The position numbers and the translations under genes are program-made. A DNA stretch of 64,000 nt from Amoebidium appalachense (lineage: Eukaryota > Ichthyosporea), in contig CAVNZM010000005.1 in assembly GCA_963693365.1 (NCBI GenBank), positions 5,146,001-5,210,000 on the forward strand, in the 5' to 3' direction. The notes below the pieces were generated by a model. That model had not been told where the DNA came from. It did no database searches and saw only the letters and a list, made by a program, of their open reading frames with translations. Shown here in pieces: positions 1 through 11,778 of this stretch (position 1 is the first letter of the stretch; the number at the start of each line of letters is the position of its first letter).

Positions 1-478
1 ACACACACACACATACGCACACACACACGCACACAAACACACACTCAGACACCCCTGTGCACACACGCATCTGTAATCATTTCACACATGTCACACGTGT
101 GTGTGCGAAGGCACACACCCACCCACCCACACCCACACCCACTATTACTCACACTCACACGCTCTCACTCACACTTTCGATGCACATACACATCTTCACA
201 CTCAAAAAATACACACGTACACGAACATAAACAAATGTACACACACACAAGCACACACACACACCCTCAATCCCACACCCACACCCACCCATGCACACAC
301 ACACACCCACACCCAAACACACCCACACCCACCCATGCACACACACACACCCACACCCAAACACACCCACACCCACCCACCCACACACACCCACACACCC
401 ACACCCACACTTGCCCATATCCACACACACACACATACGCACACACCCACACACCCACACACACACACAGAAATACAC
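1..478. repeat. CA/CCCA-rich microsatellite in an intron of FEX
   Basis: Almost continuous (CA)n and (CCCACA)n DNA, interrupted by short unique pieces near 60-110 and 165-240. It ends 8 bases before the exon that starts at 487, so it takes the place of a normal polypyrimidine tract. The long His-Thr or Cys-Val reading frames here are translations of the repeat and not genes. Confidence 0.9.
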
Positions 479-486
479 GAGCACAG

Positions 487-590
487 AGTTCTTTGCAGCT
501 CTTTATGCCCAGGTCATTGGCTGCCTCTGTATGGGCTTCATTCTAATGCACAAAGACGCCATCAACCCAAAGTACCCCCCCCCCCTCCCC

Positions 591-629
<39 letters not shown>

Positions 630-763
630 CCCCATCCCCGCCCACCCCCAAGAGGATGGGCTCTGCTTAATCTGCACACTCTTTGTGTGGTTTGCACTCT
701 GCATGGTGGTGTCCGTGATGAATGTGTAATGAGTACTCTATGACACATTCTATCTCCCCTCTT

Positions 764-803
<40 letters not shown>

Positions 804-1472
804 TATTCCTTTCCTTGTGTGCGCAAGAACATGAAAACACACACCCAGCACCATACAAAGTGTCCGAGTGCTTATATACTAAACATCGTCCGTGTAAGTT
901 TACACAATCCCATTCACGCTCGGTGCCAGCCCCGATGGTAATTAGTATTAGTGGCGACATCCTGCATCGTTGGTGTTTGATTTCAGATTTCTCTTTTCTC
1001 TCCTTGAAACAACCCATGGCAAACTATTGTCACAGACTTTGCCATGAGCCACTTTACGTGCCATTGGTGAAGGGGGGCAAACAAATAATTGACTGCTAAT
1101 CTCATTGGTCATTTTTAAGCCGTTTGATTGGAGCGCCTTCAATATGGAAGTCAAATTTCGAAGTTCATTGGCCAATGCAAATCGATTTGCCGGGCTCTCA
1201 AATGATTGGATGCAGTGAGAGCGCTCCAATCAAACGTGTTTGCCGCGCTCTCCAATGCAAGTTTTTAAATGGAGCGCCTTTAATTAGGCAATCCGGATTA
1301 CAAAAATGATTGGTTGTCGGCAAACCTGTAAGGACCACGTGAGCCTTGAAAGTCTGTGACAATAGCCTGGGATGCACACACACACACACACGCACACACT
1401 CACAGTCACACGCACACGCACGCACACGCACGCGCACGCACAGGCACAAGCACACACACACAGACACACACA

Positions 1473-1524
<52 letters not shown>

Positions 1525-1700
1525 CGAACACAACACGGTGTTTCCATATTATAAACTGGTCGTCACGGAACTCCCTTTTCCTTAGTCTCTTGCCAGGCTC
1601 ACGGGCTTATTCCCCCCCCCCCCCCCCCTCCCCCCCCCCCCCCCCCCCTCTCTCCCCTTCCCCCCCCCCCGTGCCCCCCGTGCCCCCTCTCCCCCCTCCC

Positions 1701-1731
<31 letters not shown>

Positions 1732-2181
1732 GCAGGCACCCAGCGCTCTACATAGGCCTAGGCACGGCACTGTGCGGCAGCTGCACGACATTTTCTAGTT
1801 GGATGGCTGAAGCCGTGGAATTAGTAGTCGGATACCCGGGCAGTGTATACGTTAATGATAGCAACGCTTATAGGGTGTTATCGTACTTTACGATATTGTG
1901 GTTGGGTTTTGCGGCTCCTATGGGGATATTCTTTTTTGGAAAGGATTTGGCGGTGGGGGTGTCTCCTTTTGTGAAGAAACCGGTACCGGATGTGGCTTAT
2001 AAAGGTGAGTGGGTGCATGTGGGTGTGTGTTTGGGTGGTGGTGGTGGTGGTGGGGGGGGGGGGGGGGGGGGGGGGAAGGTGGAGGGAGGAATGGGGGGAG
2101 GGGGAGGGGAGTAGGTTGCGGGTTGTGGGTGGATGGGTGGGTGGGTGGGTGGATGGATGGGTGGGTGGGTGTGCGCGCGCG

Positions 2182-2254
<73 letters not shown>

Positions 2255-2261
2255 TGCGTGC

Positions 2262-2314
<53 letters not shown>

Positions 2315-2576
2315 CGTGTGTGTGTGTGTGTGTGTGTCTTGTGTGAGTGAGTATGTGTGCATATGTGTGTGCATGTTTGTTGGGGTGAGGGGATGTCAGT
2401 AATCGTGCACGTTGGGGAGCATTTATGTTATTCTTCAGTCGTTCCGTTGTGTGTGTGAGCATGCACGTGTAGTTCTGCAAATGGGTGTGATCGGTGGGAT
2501 CAACTCTTTGCATCATACCCCCACCCCTCTCCCCTCCGCTCCCCCTCTAAGAACCCTCTTCTCACCCTTCCCCCCC

Positions 2577-2607
<31 letters not shown>

Positions 2608-3590
2608 ACACCACCACCACCACCACCACCACCAACCACCCCCTCCCCCTAGCCACCCCTCCACAGACTTCTCTATGAACGGTGATGGCCCCCTGAAAAC
2701 CCCCCCTTCCCCCCCCCACCCCACCCCCGCAGCCCCGCCCCCCGGGTCATGCATACTCTGTGTTCTCCCCCCCCCCCCCCCCCTTTTTTTTTTTTTTTTA
2801 AAAAAAAAAAAAAGCCTCTTCCTTGTATTGTCCGTTGGAACGCTATTCATGGCAATAACACGTTCTAACCTCCCCCCCCCCCCCCCCCCCCCCCCTAATT
2901 AAAAAAAAAACAAAAAAAACCTGCAGGCACATTTGGGCGTCTACTCGACCTCTACTGCCAGCATGAGTACCCACTGGCCCTCACCCAGTGTGTGGTGGTG
3001 GTTGGACTCTGTCTGATCCTGCTTGGTGGCTATGAACAGTGGGGCACATTCTTTGCTCTCGTCACAGGCCCGTTTGGTGAGTAGATCCATTATATGATTC
3101 TTGGTTACATGTGCACATTGACTACGCGCACAAGCAATCACACGAGCACACACGGACACATGCACGGACGCTTGCATATGTGCACACATAGACATGCATG
3201 CATGCACGGACGCTTGCATATGTGCACACATAGACATGCATGCATGCACGGACACTTGCATATGTGCACACATAGACATGCATGCATGCACGGGCGAGCA
3301 CGCAGGTACACGGGCACGGCCGGGGTGCCTGCACAGATACACCCACGGCCACGCAAGCACATGCCTGCTTATGCACGCAGACACACAAATGTAAACACTC
3401 AAGTGCTCGCCCTCTTTTGTAGCCAGCCGTTCCCGCCTCCACCACGCAAAACTTAGGCAATCCTAATCTTTGCTTTCCCTCTCCCAGACATGCACACACG
3501 TGCGCCGGGGATAATGCACCATGCACACCTATGGGCACACAGACACACACACAGACACACACACACACTGAATCCATCCCCCCCTCCCCC

Positions 3591-3621
<31 letters not shown>

Positions 3622-4047
3622 AAAAAAAAAAAAAACCACCACCATCAGCACCTCCTTCTCCTCCCAAACTACCACCATTCTTAGGTTCTTCGCTATGTAG
3701 TGCTCTTTTATATTGCGATGATCGATAGAAATTATAGAGAAAGCGTGATAGATAGCTCAGTGTTAGAAATATGCACGCAAGAAAACACTTGGTGGATTTC
3801 CTAATAAGAGGACACATGTCCACTTCAGGCACACTGCTCCGCTACTATCTGGGCAAGTATCTCAACCAATCAGAAAGACCCTACGGCACCTTTGCGGCCA
3901 ATATGTTGGGCTGTGCCATTTACGGCATAGTCCTTGTGTGGAAGAAGGAGACTAACTACAGCACTGTGTATGTGCTCTCTTCCCTACATCTCTCCGTCTA
4001 ATATCATATCCTCTCCTCCCCCACTCCCCGGTACACACACACGCACG

Positions 4048-4137
<90 letters not shown>

Positions 4138-4659
4138 CACACACACGGGGAGCAAGAGGTGGCAGAAGGCCTGAATCTCCCAATCTATCACTTGAGTTGT
4201 GATTCCGAGATCTTTTTTCCCACATTACTATCTATGTCTCGCACATTTTGTAGGAGGCCGCTTATTTGGTCAAAAGTAATGTAATGTCCACAATATCTTT
4301 TTTCACACGATAGAGAAAAATCAGAAATACTTTTCACATTGCACCACAGTACGCTTTTGGGCCTGGTGGTCTAGCTGTTTTGCATATACCCACCCATGTG
4401 TCACACTGTTAGAGGCGAGTTTCGTCACATCATTTGGTCGTTTTAGGTTAATATCTGCCATATATGCGGCTACCTGGTTTCGAAATTTTCTGAAGACTAT
4501 TGCACTTACACTTGATACTCTGTGTAACTATTAGTCTATATGACGCATACCCACTCACACGTCACACTTTCAGGGGTGCTGCCGTATTGGATGGCATCGA
4601 CAATGGCTTTTGCGGTGCCCTCACCACCGTGTCTACCTTTGTTTGTAGGCTCTCTCTCC

Positions 4660-4701
<42 letters not shown>

Positions 4702-5452
4702 ACACACACACACAATAACACACACACACACACGGACAGGCACACACAGGCACACACAGGCACACGAAATACAACCCCAAATTCTACTACTAGCCCTCCA
4801 CCTCCCCACCCCTTTAGCCCTTTAGCGCCCTCCCGGTGAGCACAGGCACATAAACTAGTCAACGTTGCCCTCCTCCCCCTCTTCCCCCCTCCCCCCCCCC
4901 CCCCTTCCAGACCGCTTTACTTCCATGCAACCGGGCATGGTTGCTCTGTGTCGTGCATCTGTAAGCACATACGCATTTTTCGCTGCACTGCTTTAGTTTG
5001 CACACACATCTTCACCGTTTTGCTCACCTTGCTTGCATATATATGCAATCCTGCTCGTCTTTGATCAAGACGGGTTGACCCTCCCAAGTTCAGTTGATGC
5101 TGCTGTCTGAGTTGGAGAGTCGTATATACGCGGGCTAAGGGGTCGAAACTCAGACGCAATTGATGACTTGGGCCCTCCCTGAGGATGGGCTCTGCTTATG
5201 ACGCATACTGTGCGCATGGCTGATGTTACATACTCGAATGTTTGCCTTTGCAGGACCCCCCCCCCCAAACCCCACCCCACCCCTACCACCACCACCACCA
5301 CCACCACCACCATCACCCAAGGGGGGCCATTTTTGAGTGGTTTTGTCGGAATGAGCTTGTAGTAGTTCATAGAAGACTCCTTATACAAACACTTAGTGCA
5401 CCCATAAGTGTACCCTCAGTACCCTGACGACGTCCACCCACGTCATTGTTTT

Positions 5453-5519
<67 letters not shown>

Positions 5520-5909
5520 CCCCTTCTCTTTACCGCTGTTACGGCCTTCCAAAAAGAACGGAATATTGTACATACACACCCATCCCTGCTTGCTGCCCCC
5601 CACCCCCCCCACCCCCCCACCCCCCCCCCTCCCTCCCTCCCCCCACCGCCACCACCACCACCACCACCAATTTTCCTATACACACTAGCGCGGTTCGTAT
5701 GTGCGCGTGCGCACATGCAAACACACACACACACACACACACGCACGCACATTTCCAACATGCACACGTACTCATCCACATGCAAACCTGCAGCGGAACT
5801 CACCACCCTCAAGAGGCCCAACGCCTATCTCTATGCGGTGGTGTCAGTGGTTGGGGGGCAGCTGATCATGCTGATAACTATTGGCGTGTACACGTGGGTG
5901 ACTTTCTAA
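487..5909 (+). CDS. FEX: Fluoride export protein FEX (two-domain CrcB/Fluc family), 5'-partial, split by introns
   Basis: Membrane channel that lets fluoride leave the cell. Exons read: 487-571, 1736-2004, 2927-3076, 3829-3967, 4574-4644, 5794-5909 (TAA 5907-5909), about 275 residues, and all phases agree. Two CrcB repeats are visible. Repeat 1 has the TM segment [10 protein letters not shown] and the signature [14 protein letters not shown]. Repeat 2 has [20 protein letters not shown] and [14 protein letters not shown] hydrophobic linker ([15 protein letters not shown]) joins them, as in eukaryotic FEX proteins, where the fused repeats replace the bacterial dimer. The last exon is a final TM helix ending VYTWVTF. 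The first TM helix and start codon lie outside the window. Position-specific differences between repeats are notable: Q instead of the usual pore Asn in repeat 1, and V instead of the Phe-box Phe in repeat 2. Donors are GT (571 and 4644 chosen to keep phase); acceptors at 486 and 1735 sit at CA repeats. Exon limits 1, 5 and 6 are the least certain. Confidence 0.88.
651..750 (+). repeat. SINE-like dispersed repeat, copy 1
   Basis: Begins GGATGGGCTCTGCTTA after a C-run, continues with an ACTCTTTGTGTGG/GCACTCTGCATGG stretch and ends ACACATTCTAT just before the next C-run (from 768). The same core recurs near 5183, 48520, 50702 and 60055. It lies in the first FEX intron seen here. Confidence 0.6.
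1024..1365. mobile_element. MITE-like element with 17-bp inverted repeats, in a FEX intron
   Basis: The left end 1024-1040 reads CTATTGTCACAGACTTT, and 1349-1365 is its exact reverse complement. Taking the TA just inside each end as target site (1025-1026 and 1363-1364) gives a Tc1/mariner-type TA duplication. The inside (about 300 bp) has no coding potential and has repeated GGAGCGC/ATTGG motifs. The element is non-autonomous and its family is not established. Confidence 0.55.
1375..1524. repeat. (CA)n / (CACG)n microsatellite
   Basis: Runs of CACACA pass into a perfect GCAC tetranucleotide array (about 1470-1524). It lies inside the FEX intron between the exons at 571 and 1736 and is followed at 1612-1717 by C-rich homopolymer. 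Confidence 0.85.
2034..2400. repeat. G-run and (TG)n microsatellite at a FEX donor
   Basis: Directly after the GTGAGT donor at 2005 come GGT repeats, a G-run (2053-2075), GGGT repeats, then a long (TG)n tract (about 2186-2340) with CGCG interruptions. Confidence 0.85.
3163..3296. repeat. 42-bp minisatellite, three copies
   Basis: Copies start at 3163, 3205 and 3247, exactly 42 bp apart, each holding GACGCTTGCATATGTGCACA (GACACTTG in the third). A partial fourth follows. It is intronic in FEX. Confidence 0.85.
4033..4146. repeat. (CA)n microsatellite
   Basis: Near-perfect CA dinucleotide tract in the FEX intron between the exons at 3967 and 4574. No gene content. Confidence 0.9.
5046..5255 (+). 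repeat. SINE-like dispersed repeat, copy 2 (long form)
   Basis: Contains the upstream half CCTGCTCGTCTTTGATCAAG ACGGGTTGACC, then GGGGTCGAAACTC and GGGCCCTCCCTGAGGATGGG CTCTGCTTATG, ending at a C-run. The order matches the copy at 48918-49208. The GTCGAAAC motif resembles a pol III B box and TGGCCAAGACGG in the sister copy resembles an A box, which suggests tRNA ancestry. That part is inference. Confidence 0.6.
5259..5660. repeat. Poly-C tracts and CCA repeats
   Basis: C-run near 5259, (CCA)n near 5286-5313, a C-run of about 60 bases (5455-5516) and a C/CCCA-rich stretch to 5650. This is the last FEX intron; nothing here is coding. Confidence 0.85.
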
Positions 5910-8002
5910 ATTTGACAACTATGTCGTAACCAAATTTAGGTCATGCTCGCAGAGGAATGATGTCTTCTAGGAACTTGAAGAAGGCTTTTTTATTGAGTAC
6001 AGATGTGGCTGGTGGTAGCCGGTGTTGGTTATGGGTGGCTAAATATATATAGTTGTCCTGTAGACTGGTTGGTTGGGCCTGCGAATGATCTTTCCCGAAT
6101 ATGGCAATAATCTGATTTAGAATGTTTATGCAATATATAGTTAGTCAAAAGCTGCTCTTCAGTGTGCCGTATTTGACTATACATCTAGCACGAGCGAGTT
6201 TGAAGTTGGTAAAATAATATTATATTAGGGGCCAATTTGCAGTTGGAACACGTATGTACATAATATCCTGTTTCAAAAATACTTTTTTTCATTGTAATGA
6301 CGTTTTGTAGCAGTGGCTTTAATCCCCAGGGATTACGGATGTAAATGTGAACGCCCTTTTTAGTGTATGTCACAGTATCAGAGGTGAAATTTCGTATGAT
6401 ATATCGGTAATGTTTTGTACTAATATGAGGAAAATGCTAAGTGCTGTTGTGCGGTATAAATAAAACAAACAAAAAAGTAGGAAGATATATTGTACATGTC
6501 CTGGTTGGATGGTCGATAAAATTCAGACTCGTCGTTCAATCGAAAGTTTAAGGCCCTTAAGATTTGCCAAATAAATGAATTTTCGTGAAAGAGACAAAGC
6601 ACACTACGGTTATGCCACAACGGGTACAGCTCAGGGCGTGTTCGGCCCTGAATACGTCTTTTCATAGTACACATGCATATTCCAGGAATAATTTTCGAGT
6701 TACGAATAGGAAAAATAACTACCAAACACGCAAAAGAACTCCTAAAGAGGAAGACGGCGACCATCCAAATATTACATACATACGGTGAGTCCGGGCGGGG
6801 GGGGGGGGGGGGGGGGGGGGGGGGATGTTCGTAATCGGTGTCTGTGACGTCCTTGTGTGTACAAACTGCCGCGTAGAAAAAATGAGCGTGAATGAATGAT
6901 AGTGGGTCCGGACTGCAAAAGGGGAAGCAAAAGCTGCGTAGGATTGTGTATATGCCTAGCGGCGTGTGGGTGTGTGCGCTGTGCGTGTGGGAGGGGAGGA
7001 GGGGGGAAGGGGATTGTGCGGTACGTATATGGTGTATGTGCGCATGTGAGGCTGGCAAGCTTGGAACAGGGGGAAGGGCAACAAAGTGATATACATGTAA
7101 AGCCTGTACAGTACAAAGAAAACGAACACCAGTAATAATACATACACCGGAAGGCGCCCCGGGGGGTGGGGGGGATGACGCCGCGCGTTATAGTCCCCCT
7201 TCCCCCCACGATGTCACCGATTTGGGGTCTCGGGCACGATTTGAACACGGACACATACCGATATAACATCCTCCACGATATACCGCCCCCCCTCCCGAGC
7301 GTAACCAGGGGAGGTGTTATATCGAGCAGTGACCGTATCACTAAAGCTAGGTGGGGCCCCAAATTTATACGTGGGCATACACTGGATATGTTGCGATATG
7401 CTGAATGGCAAGGAGATTTTTTTCCAGCACTAAGCGTTGCCCACAAAAAAATGATGGGCATCTTTGAGTGCCTGTGCAGTGAGACCTATGTGCCATTATT
7501 GTGTTATCAACCACGGATAAGCAAGGTCGGCCTATGAGGGGCACACCAAGAAACACCAAGAGATGTATGAACCTACCTGGCCTAACACAACCGTATGTGC
7601 AAACAACAAAGCGTGAAGCGTCTGAACGGCGGTGTGTGACTGTGTGTGTGTCTGGAAGGGGGGGGGAGGGGAGGGGGAAGGAGGAGAGAGAGTTTGAACG
7701 AAGTACTGAAACTGTAGTTCTGAGGTTGTGTTCCAAGACAGTTTATTAGTTGAGCCAGCATAGTGGCTTCTTCCACACTTCCAGCGGCAGAACATCGATC
7801 TTGAGCCTGTAAACGAGTTTGCAGTTAGCACACAGTCAGCAGGGTTACCAAGGAATTATAAACACGGAAAAGGGTAGAAAGTGGCCATCAGATCTTCCTA
7901 TCACCATCACACAAGTCCTATATTATTTTTAGGCTTGTCACGTGAAAAGTTCGAATCACTTGGCCAGCTACAACTGAAAATATGAAAAAAGCATGCAAGG
8001 AA

Positions 8003-8048
<46 letters not shown>

Positions 8049-11000
8049 GGAGGGAGGGAGGGAGAACACCCCTAAACCTTAGCACTGTATTTTCAAGTCC
8101 CCAACCCCTCCCCACTCCCTTTCAATCTGCACTACTCCTTAACAACAAAAGAAAAAGAGGAGAGACGGAAGATGGTAGGAAGGGCAGGGGAGGAATACAC
8201 ACCTGTAACAAAACACAGGTACAAACAGCCCAGGATCTACCCGGCACCTGTGAACAAGGGAGCTCCTATTAGTACGCTTCGGTTACATAAGGAAACCAAA
8301 GGTCGGCGTCAGAGAGTTTCTATCAGACTCTTCCTATGAGGAACTCATCCGGGAACACGCAGATATATTTATGTGCCCCGTCACTCGATGATTATCCATC
8401 AGAAGAAACTCAAGAAGGAACAGCTACGTACGACCGTGTAGAAAAGCGGGATGCAGCACGGGCGGTTCAATAAAGACGTTCGAAGGGGGAAGCGAGTGGG
8501 AAGTGTCTATTCATTCCACTTTTGCTGGTAGAAAATAATAAGCCACACCAAAAAACAAGGGTGCCTAGGGGGAAAACGAATGCTTTATCAACAACAGCTC
8601 CACCACCCATGCAACGATTGGAAACAGCCCGCATACACACGCACTACACGTGCACACTGCGAGCACACACACGGACAGCCACACGCAAGCACGCATGCAC
8701 ACCACTCTTGAACATACATAACTCCACACTCTTTCTTCAGCTCACCTATCACACGACTCCACTGGGATGAATCCAAGAAAAAGTAACCTTTGCACGTGTG
8801 CACCGGTATTTATACCCCCTCTTCCATGTTGGGCCAAGTTTTAGCCCAATGTGATTGGCTCAAGATTGTTGAAAGGGATCCCCCAACACTTCCAAGAGGG
8901 GGGGCGATTGCCTTCATCAACGGATCAATAAAACCGAGTCAAAAGGAAAAAAATCGTATGTCCGTCCCTGCGCTCCCCGGGAATTTTAGACCCCGTTTCC
9001 ATATGTGTGTAACAGTATGTAGCAGGTAACTAGTAACTACGGAAAATGGAGCCTCATCATACCAAAATACCCATATTTAGTGTGAATTTATTGATGTTTA
9101 ATATGTAGAACCACATGCAGTCCTATGTCTGTAACGGCCGTCGGAATTTTCCGAAATATGTCGAAACTAGAAAGTCGTAAATCCGCTGTCACACACATAA
9201 GACTCGCGCCACACATATGAGTTTTTGGGGATCCTTGAAAAAGAGATAAATTTAGCCTTCCGAAGCTGGCTGGATGCTATATATAGAGTTATATAGAAAG
9301 GTGCGAATTTTCGAAGCCGGAGGCTGACCACGTGTTTCCGAACCTGTACTTGACTTCGAAGATTGCGTAGTAATGCCGGCTGCTGCTTCGTTCCATAAAA
9401 TAAGAGTATATAATTACTTTTTTTGGCTTTTTTCTGGCAAAACTCTATACAGAAACATAAGTTACTGTGTGTGTAGGTTTATCTCTGTTAAATCTATTTT
9501 CAAGCCCTGAGAAATCTTATGGCACAGTCGGCACACTGACATCAGGCAGTCAGGCTGTGAGCAAGGCCTCCTTTCACCCGGGCCTGGAGACGGAGGAGTG
9601 CGAATCGGAATGCAAAAACGGAACCGGCCGGGTTTGAGACGATGCGATCGAATGACTTGAGTCATATCCGGCGGGAACAGCTCCGATCGAGACGCGGTCG
9701 CTGCAAAGAAGGATGCCGGCATTGCGTGCACGCACGCGCGTGCGGCCAGAGCGGGTGTGGTTGTGTTTCATCCCAGGGTGGGGTGGGTGGAGGTAAGAGA
9801 GTTGGTTTGACCATTTTGTTGGGGCCTTATTCCGTTTTCGCATGGGTAGCGGCCCCGTGAGATCCATAAACCGACGACTGAGCCTGCCTACCGTAGTAAT
9901 TATTAGTCATGATTAGCAGAACTGTTTGGCAAGGGGGCGGGGGGGGGGGGGGGGGGGGGGGGGGGGAAGGGTGCAGCTGAGCACCAGAGGCTTCGGCTGC
10001 CATGCCGCCACACACATACTTCGTATACAAATACACGTGCACGTGCTTTAACTTTCAGTACCTATTGAGTAAAGCGCCAGCGAGTGAGAGATTGTGAAAC
10101 GACACATGCCCACGCCGGACACGCACTATCTTCGAACTCAGGCAGACACAAATGCAGTGAGGTCGCACGCGCGCACACACAAACTACACTACACCGACAA
10201 CACCCAAACACGTACGCATAGTAGTTCAAGTAGCACATACACACGCCCACACGTCTGCCGCCTGCACACGTAGCATGCAGACACGCCTGCATACACTGTG
10301 AGTCAGACACACAAACACATACCAACGCCCCGCGCACAGGCATACACATCATGTCGGCGCACGAATAAGTTTTTGCTAGAATAATATTGAAGTTTGCTCA
10401 TTACGAATGTTTGAAGAAAAGGTTTGTAAGGGAGGACGGAGAGACAAAAAGATAAAGGTTTTGGAAGAGGGGACCCATGACCGTCCATGAGAGATGCGGT
10501 GGGGCTCGTGAACAGCGAACTACACGCTTAGCTGGAAAAGGTAAGAACGGGGAGACACACTAACCAAGCACCCTGACACCCTTCCCCCTGTTTATGTGGA
10601 GGGGGGAGGTGAGTCAGAGGTTCAGTTTCTTCCTGCTGCCACCCCTCCCCTCCCCCCTTTGCAATGATGGTTTTATCTTAACGTGTCTAACCCGCCACCC
10701 GCTTTTGGTGTGTTTTTTGAAAAGAGGCTCAAACCACTTGTACACGAGCACATCGTTCTTGCCCGTCCGGGCTCTGCGGCGAAGTTGGGCTGGCAGCCGC
10801 AAACACTACACTGACTTGAGTGAGCTGACATTTCTACCGCTCGCGTTCGAGACTCAAAAAACCTACACAAAAAAATGAGTTTATGGATTACAAATGTAAT
10901 TGGGGTCTCTGTCATAAGAATAAAAGCATTAACACTCAAGCTTTCACACGAATGCGCCATCGGCAATATATACACCAACGAAACACGAAAGTCAACGAAA

Positions 11001-11778
11001 CACAAAAGTAAAACGTGTAAAACAACCGAAAAGGCGAAGCGACGATTGGCTAATATTCCCGCCTAAAACCCGGCCTGTTACAAGTTGTGGAACAGGCCTC
11101 TGATTTCTGATGCTATTTTCGGAACAGGCCGGGTGCAGACATCATTTCGGGTCAGGCCGGAGTAGGCCTGACCCGGATTTCAGCTTCAGATCGTGACGTT
11201 TCCGTTTCCAGGCCCGGGTGATAAGGAGGCCTTGGCTGTGACACAAGGCCTCCTAAATGGCACACCATATAGGAGGCCTTGCTGTGACAGCTGCCGCGAC
11301 AGCATGCGCACTTGCGCAGGCGAACGCCGCGGTGGAACAAAAACAAAACCAAGACTTGAACAAAACCAAAGAGTTGAGATCTATCGTACTGTATTACAGC
11401 TAGGTGGATGTGTAGTAAAGTATACGAGTTACCTTGCTTGCTGAATTACTTGGCTGGGAATAGGCGCAACACTCGTAGCCATGGAAATAAAGCTTTGTAG
11501 TTGTTAGCTTGTTCAAAGCATGCCTATGGGCGAACAGTCTTTGGTCACCAGATCTTTCCTCGGCGATTCGCATTGAAGCAGATCCATGCACTCGAAAGGC
11601 TTAACTGTAGACTTCTTAAGTTCTTAAACAAAGCAGAACCATACACACGCAAACACACACACTTAACACTTCATCTCTGCTGCCTTTTTTAACCATCTTT
11701 CCTCTTTTTCATCGTCTGCACCTTTTCCAGGTTATCATTAGGTGTTCCATTTAGCCCGTCTATTCTTTTCTTTTCACC
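5910..11778. other. Intergenic region between FEX and the HPP gene
   Basis: No gene recognised. It holds a G-run at 6798-6823, a (GA)n tract at 8007-8042, a G-run near 9935-9966, ACAC-rich DNA at 10160-10350 and the hairpin cluster at 11069-11280. A 35-bp segment at 9554-9588 recurs inverted with one mismatch or so at 11207-11241. Short reading frames (for example near 7166-7537) show no recognised motif. CCAAT-type motifs (GTGATTGGCTC, 8849) may mark a promoter, but no product follows clearly. Confidence 0.5.
11069..11280. repeat. Cluster of three perfect hairpins
   Basis: CCCGGCCTGTT (11069-11079) pairs with 11123-11133. GGGTCAGGCC (11149-11158) pairs with 11165-11174 over a 6-base loop. 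AAGGCCTCCTA (11245-11255) pairs with 11270-11280. All arms are exact. The third arm sequence GGAGGCCTTG occurs three times within 60 bases. Confidence 0.75.

Noticed and set aside
88-670. Long reading frames rich in His-Thr, Cys-Val, Pro or Gly throughout the window (for example here, 1356-2114, 51042-51784, 59740-60444)
   Set aside because: They are translations of CA/TG microsatellites and C or G runs, often open in several frames and on both strands at once. Only short exon pieces inside some of them are real.
2753-2850. Possible further SINE-like copies (near 2745, 22085, 45590, 51785, 57850)
   Set aside because: They share only 10-20 bases with the family (for example ATTGTCCGT or ACACATTCTA), which is too little to count as copies.
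4641-4646. Donor GTTTGT at 4641 for FEX exon 5
   Set aside because: It leaves phase 0 and breaks the frame of the last exon; the donor GTAGGC at 4645 keeps the frame and the typical STF-x-S/E sequence.
7166-7537. 123-residue frame starting MGGMTPRVIV
   Set aside because: No motif, starts in C-rich repeat translation; not enough support to call a gene.
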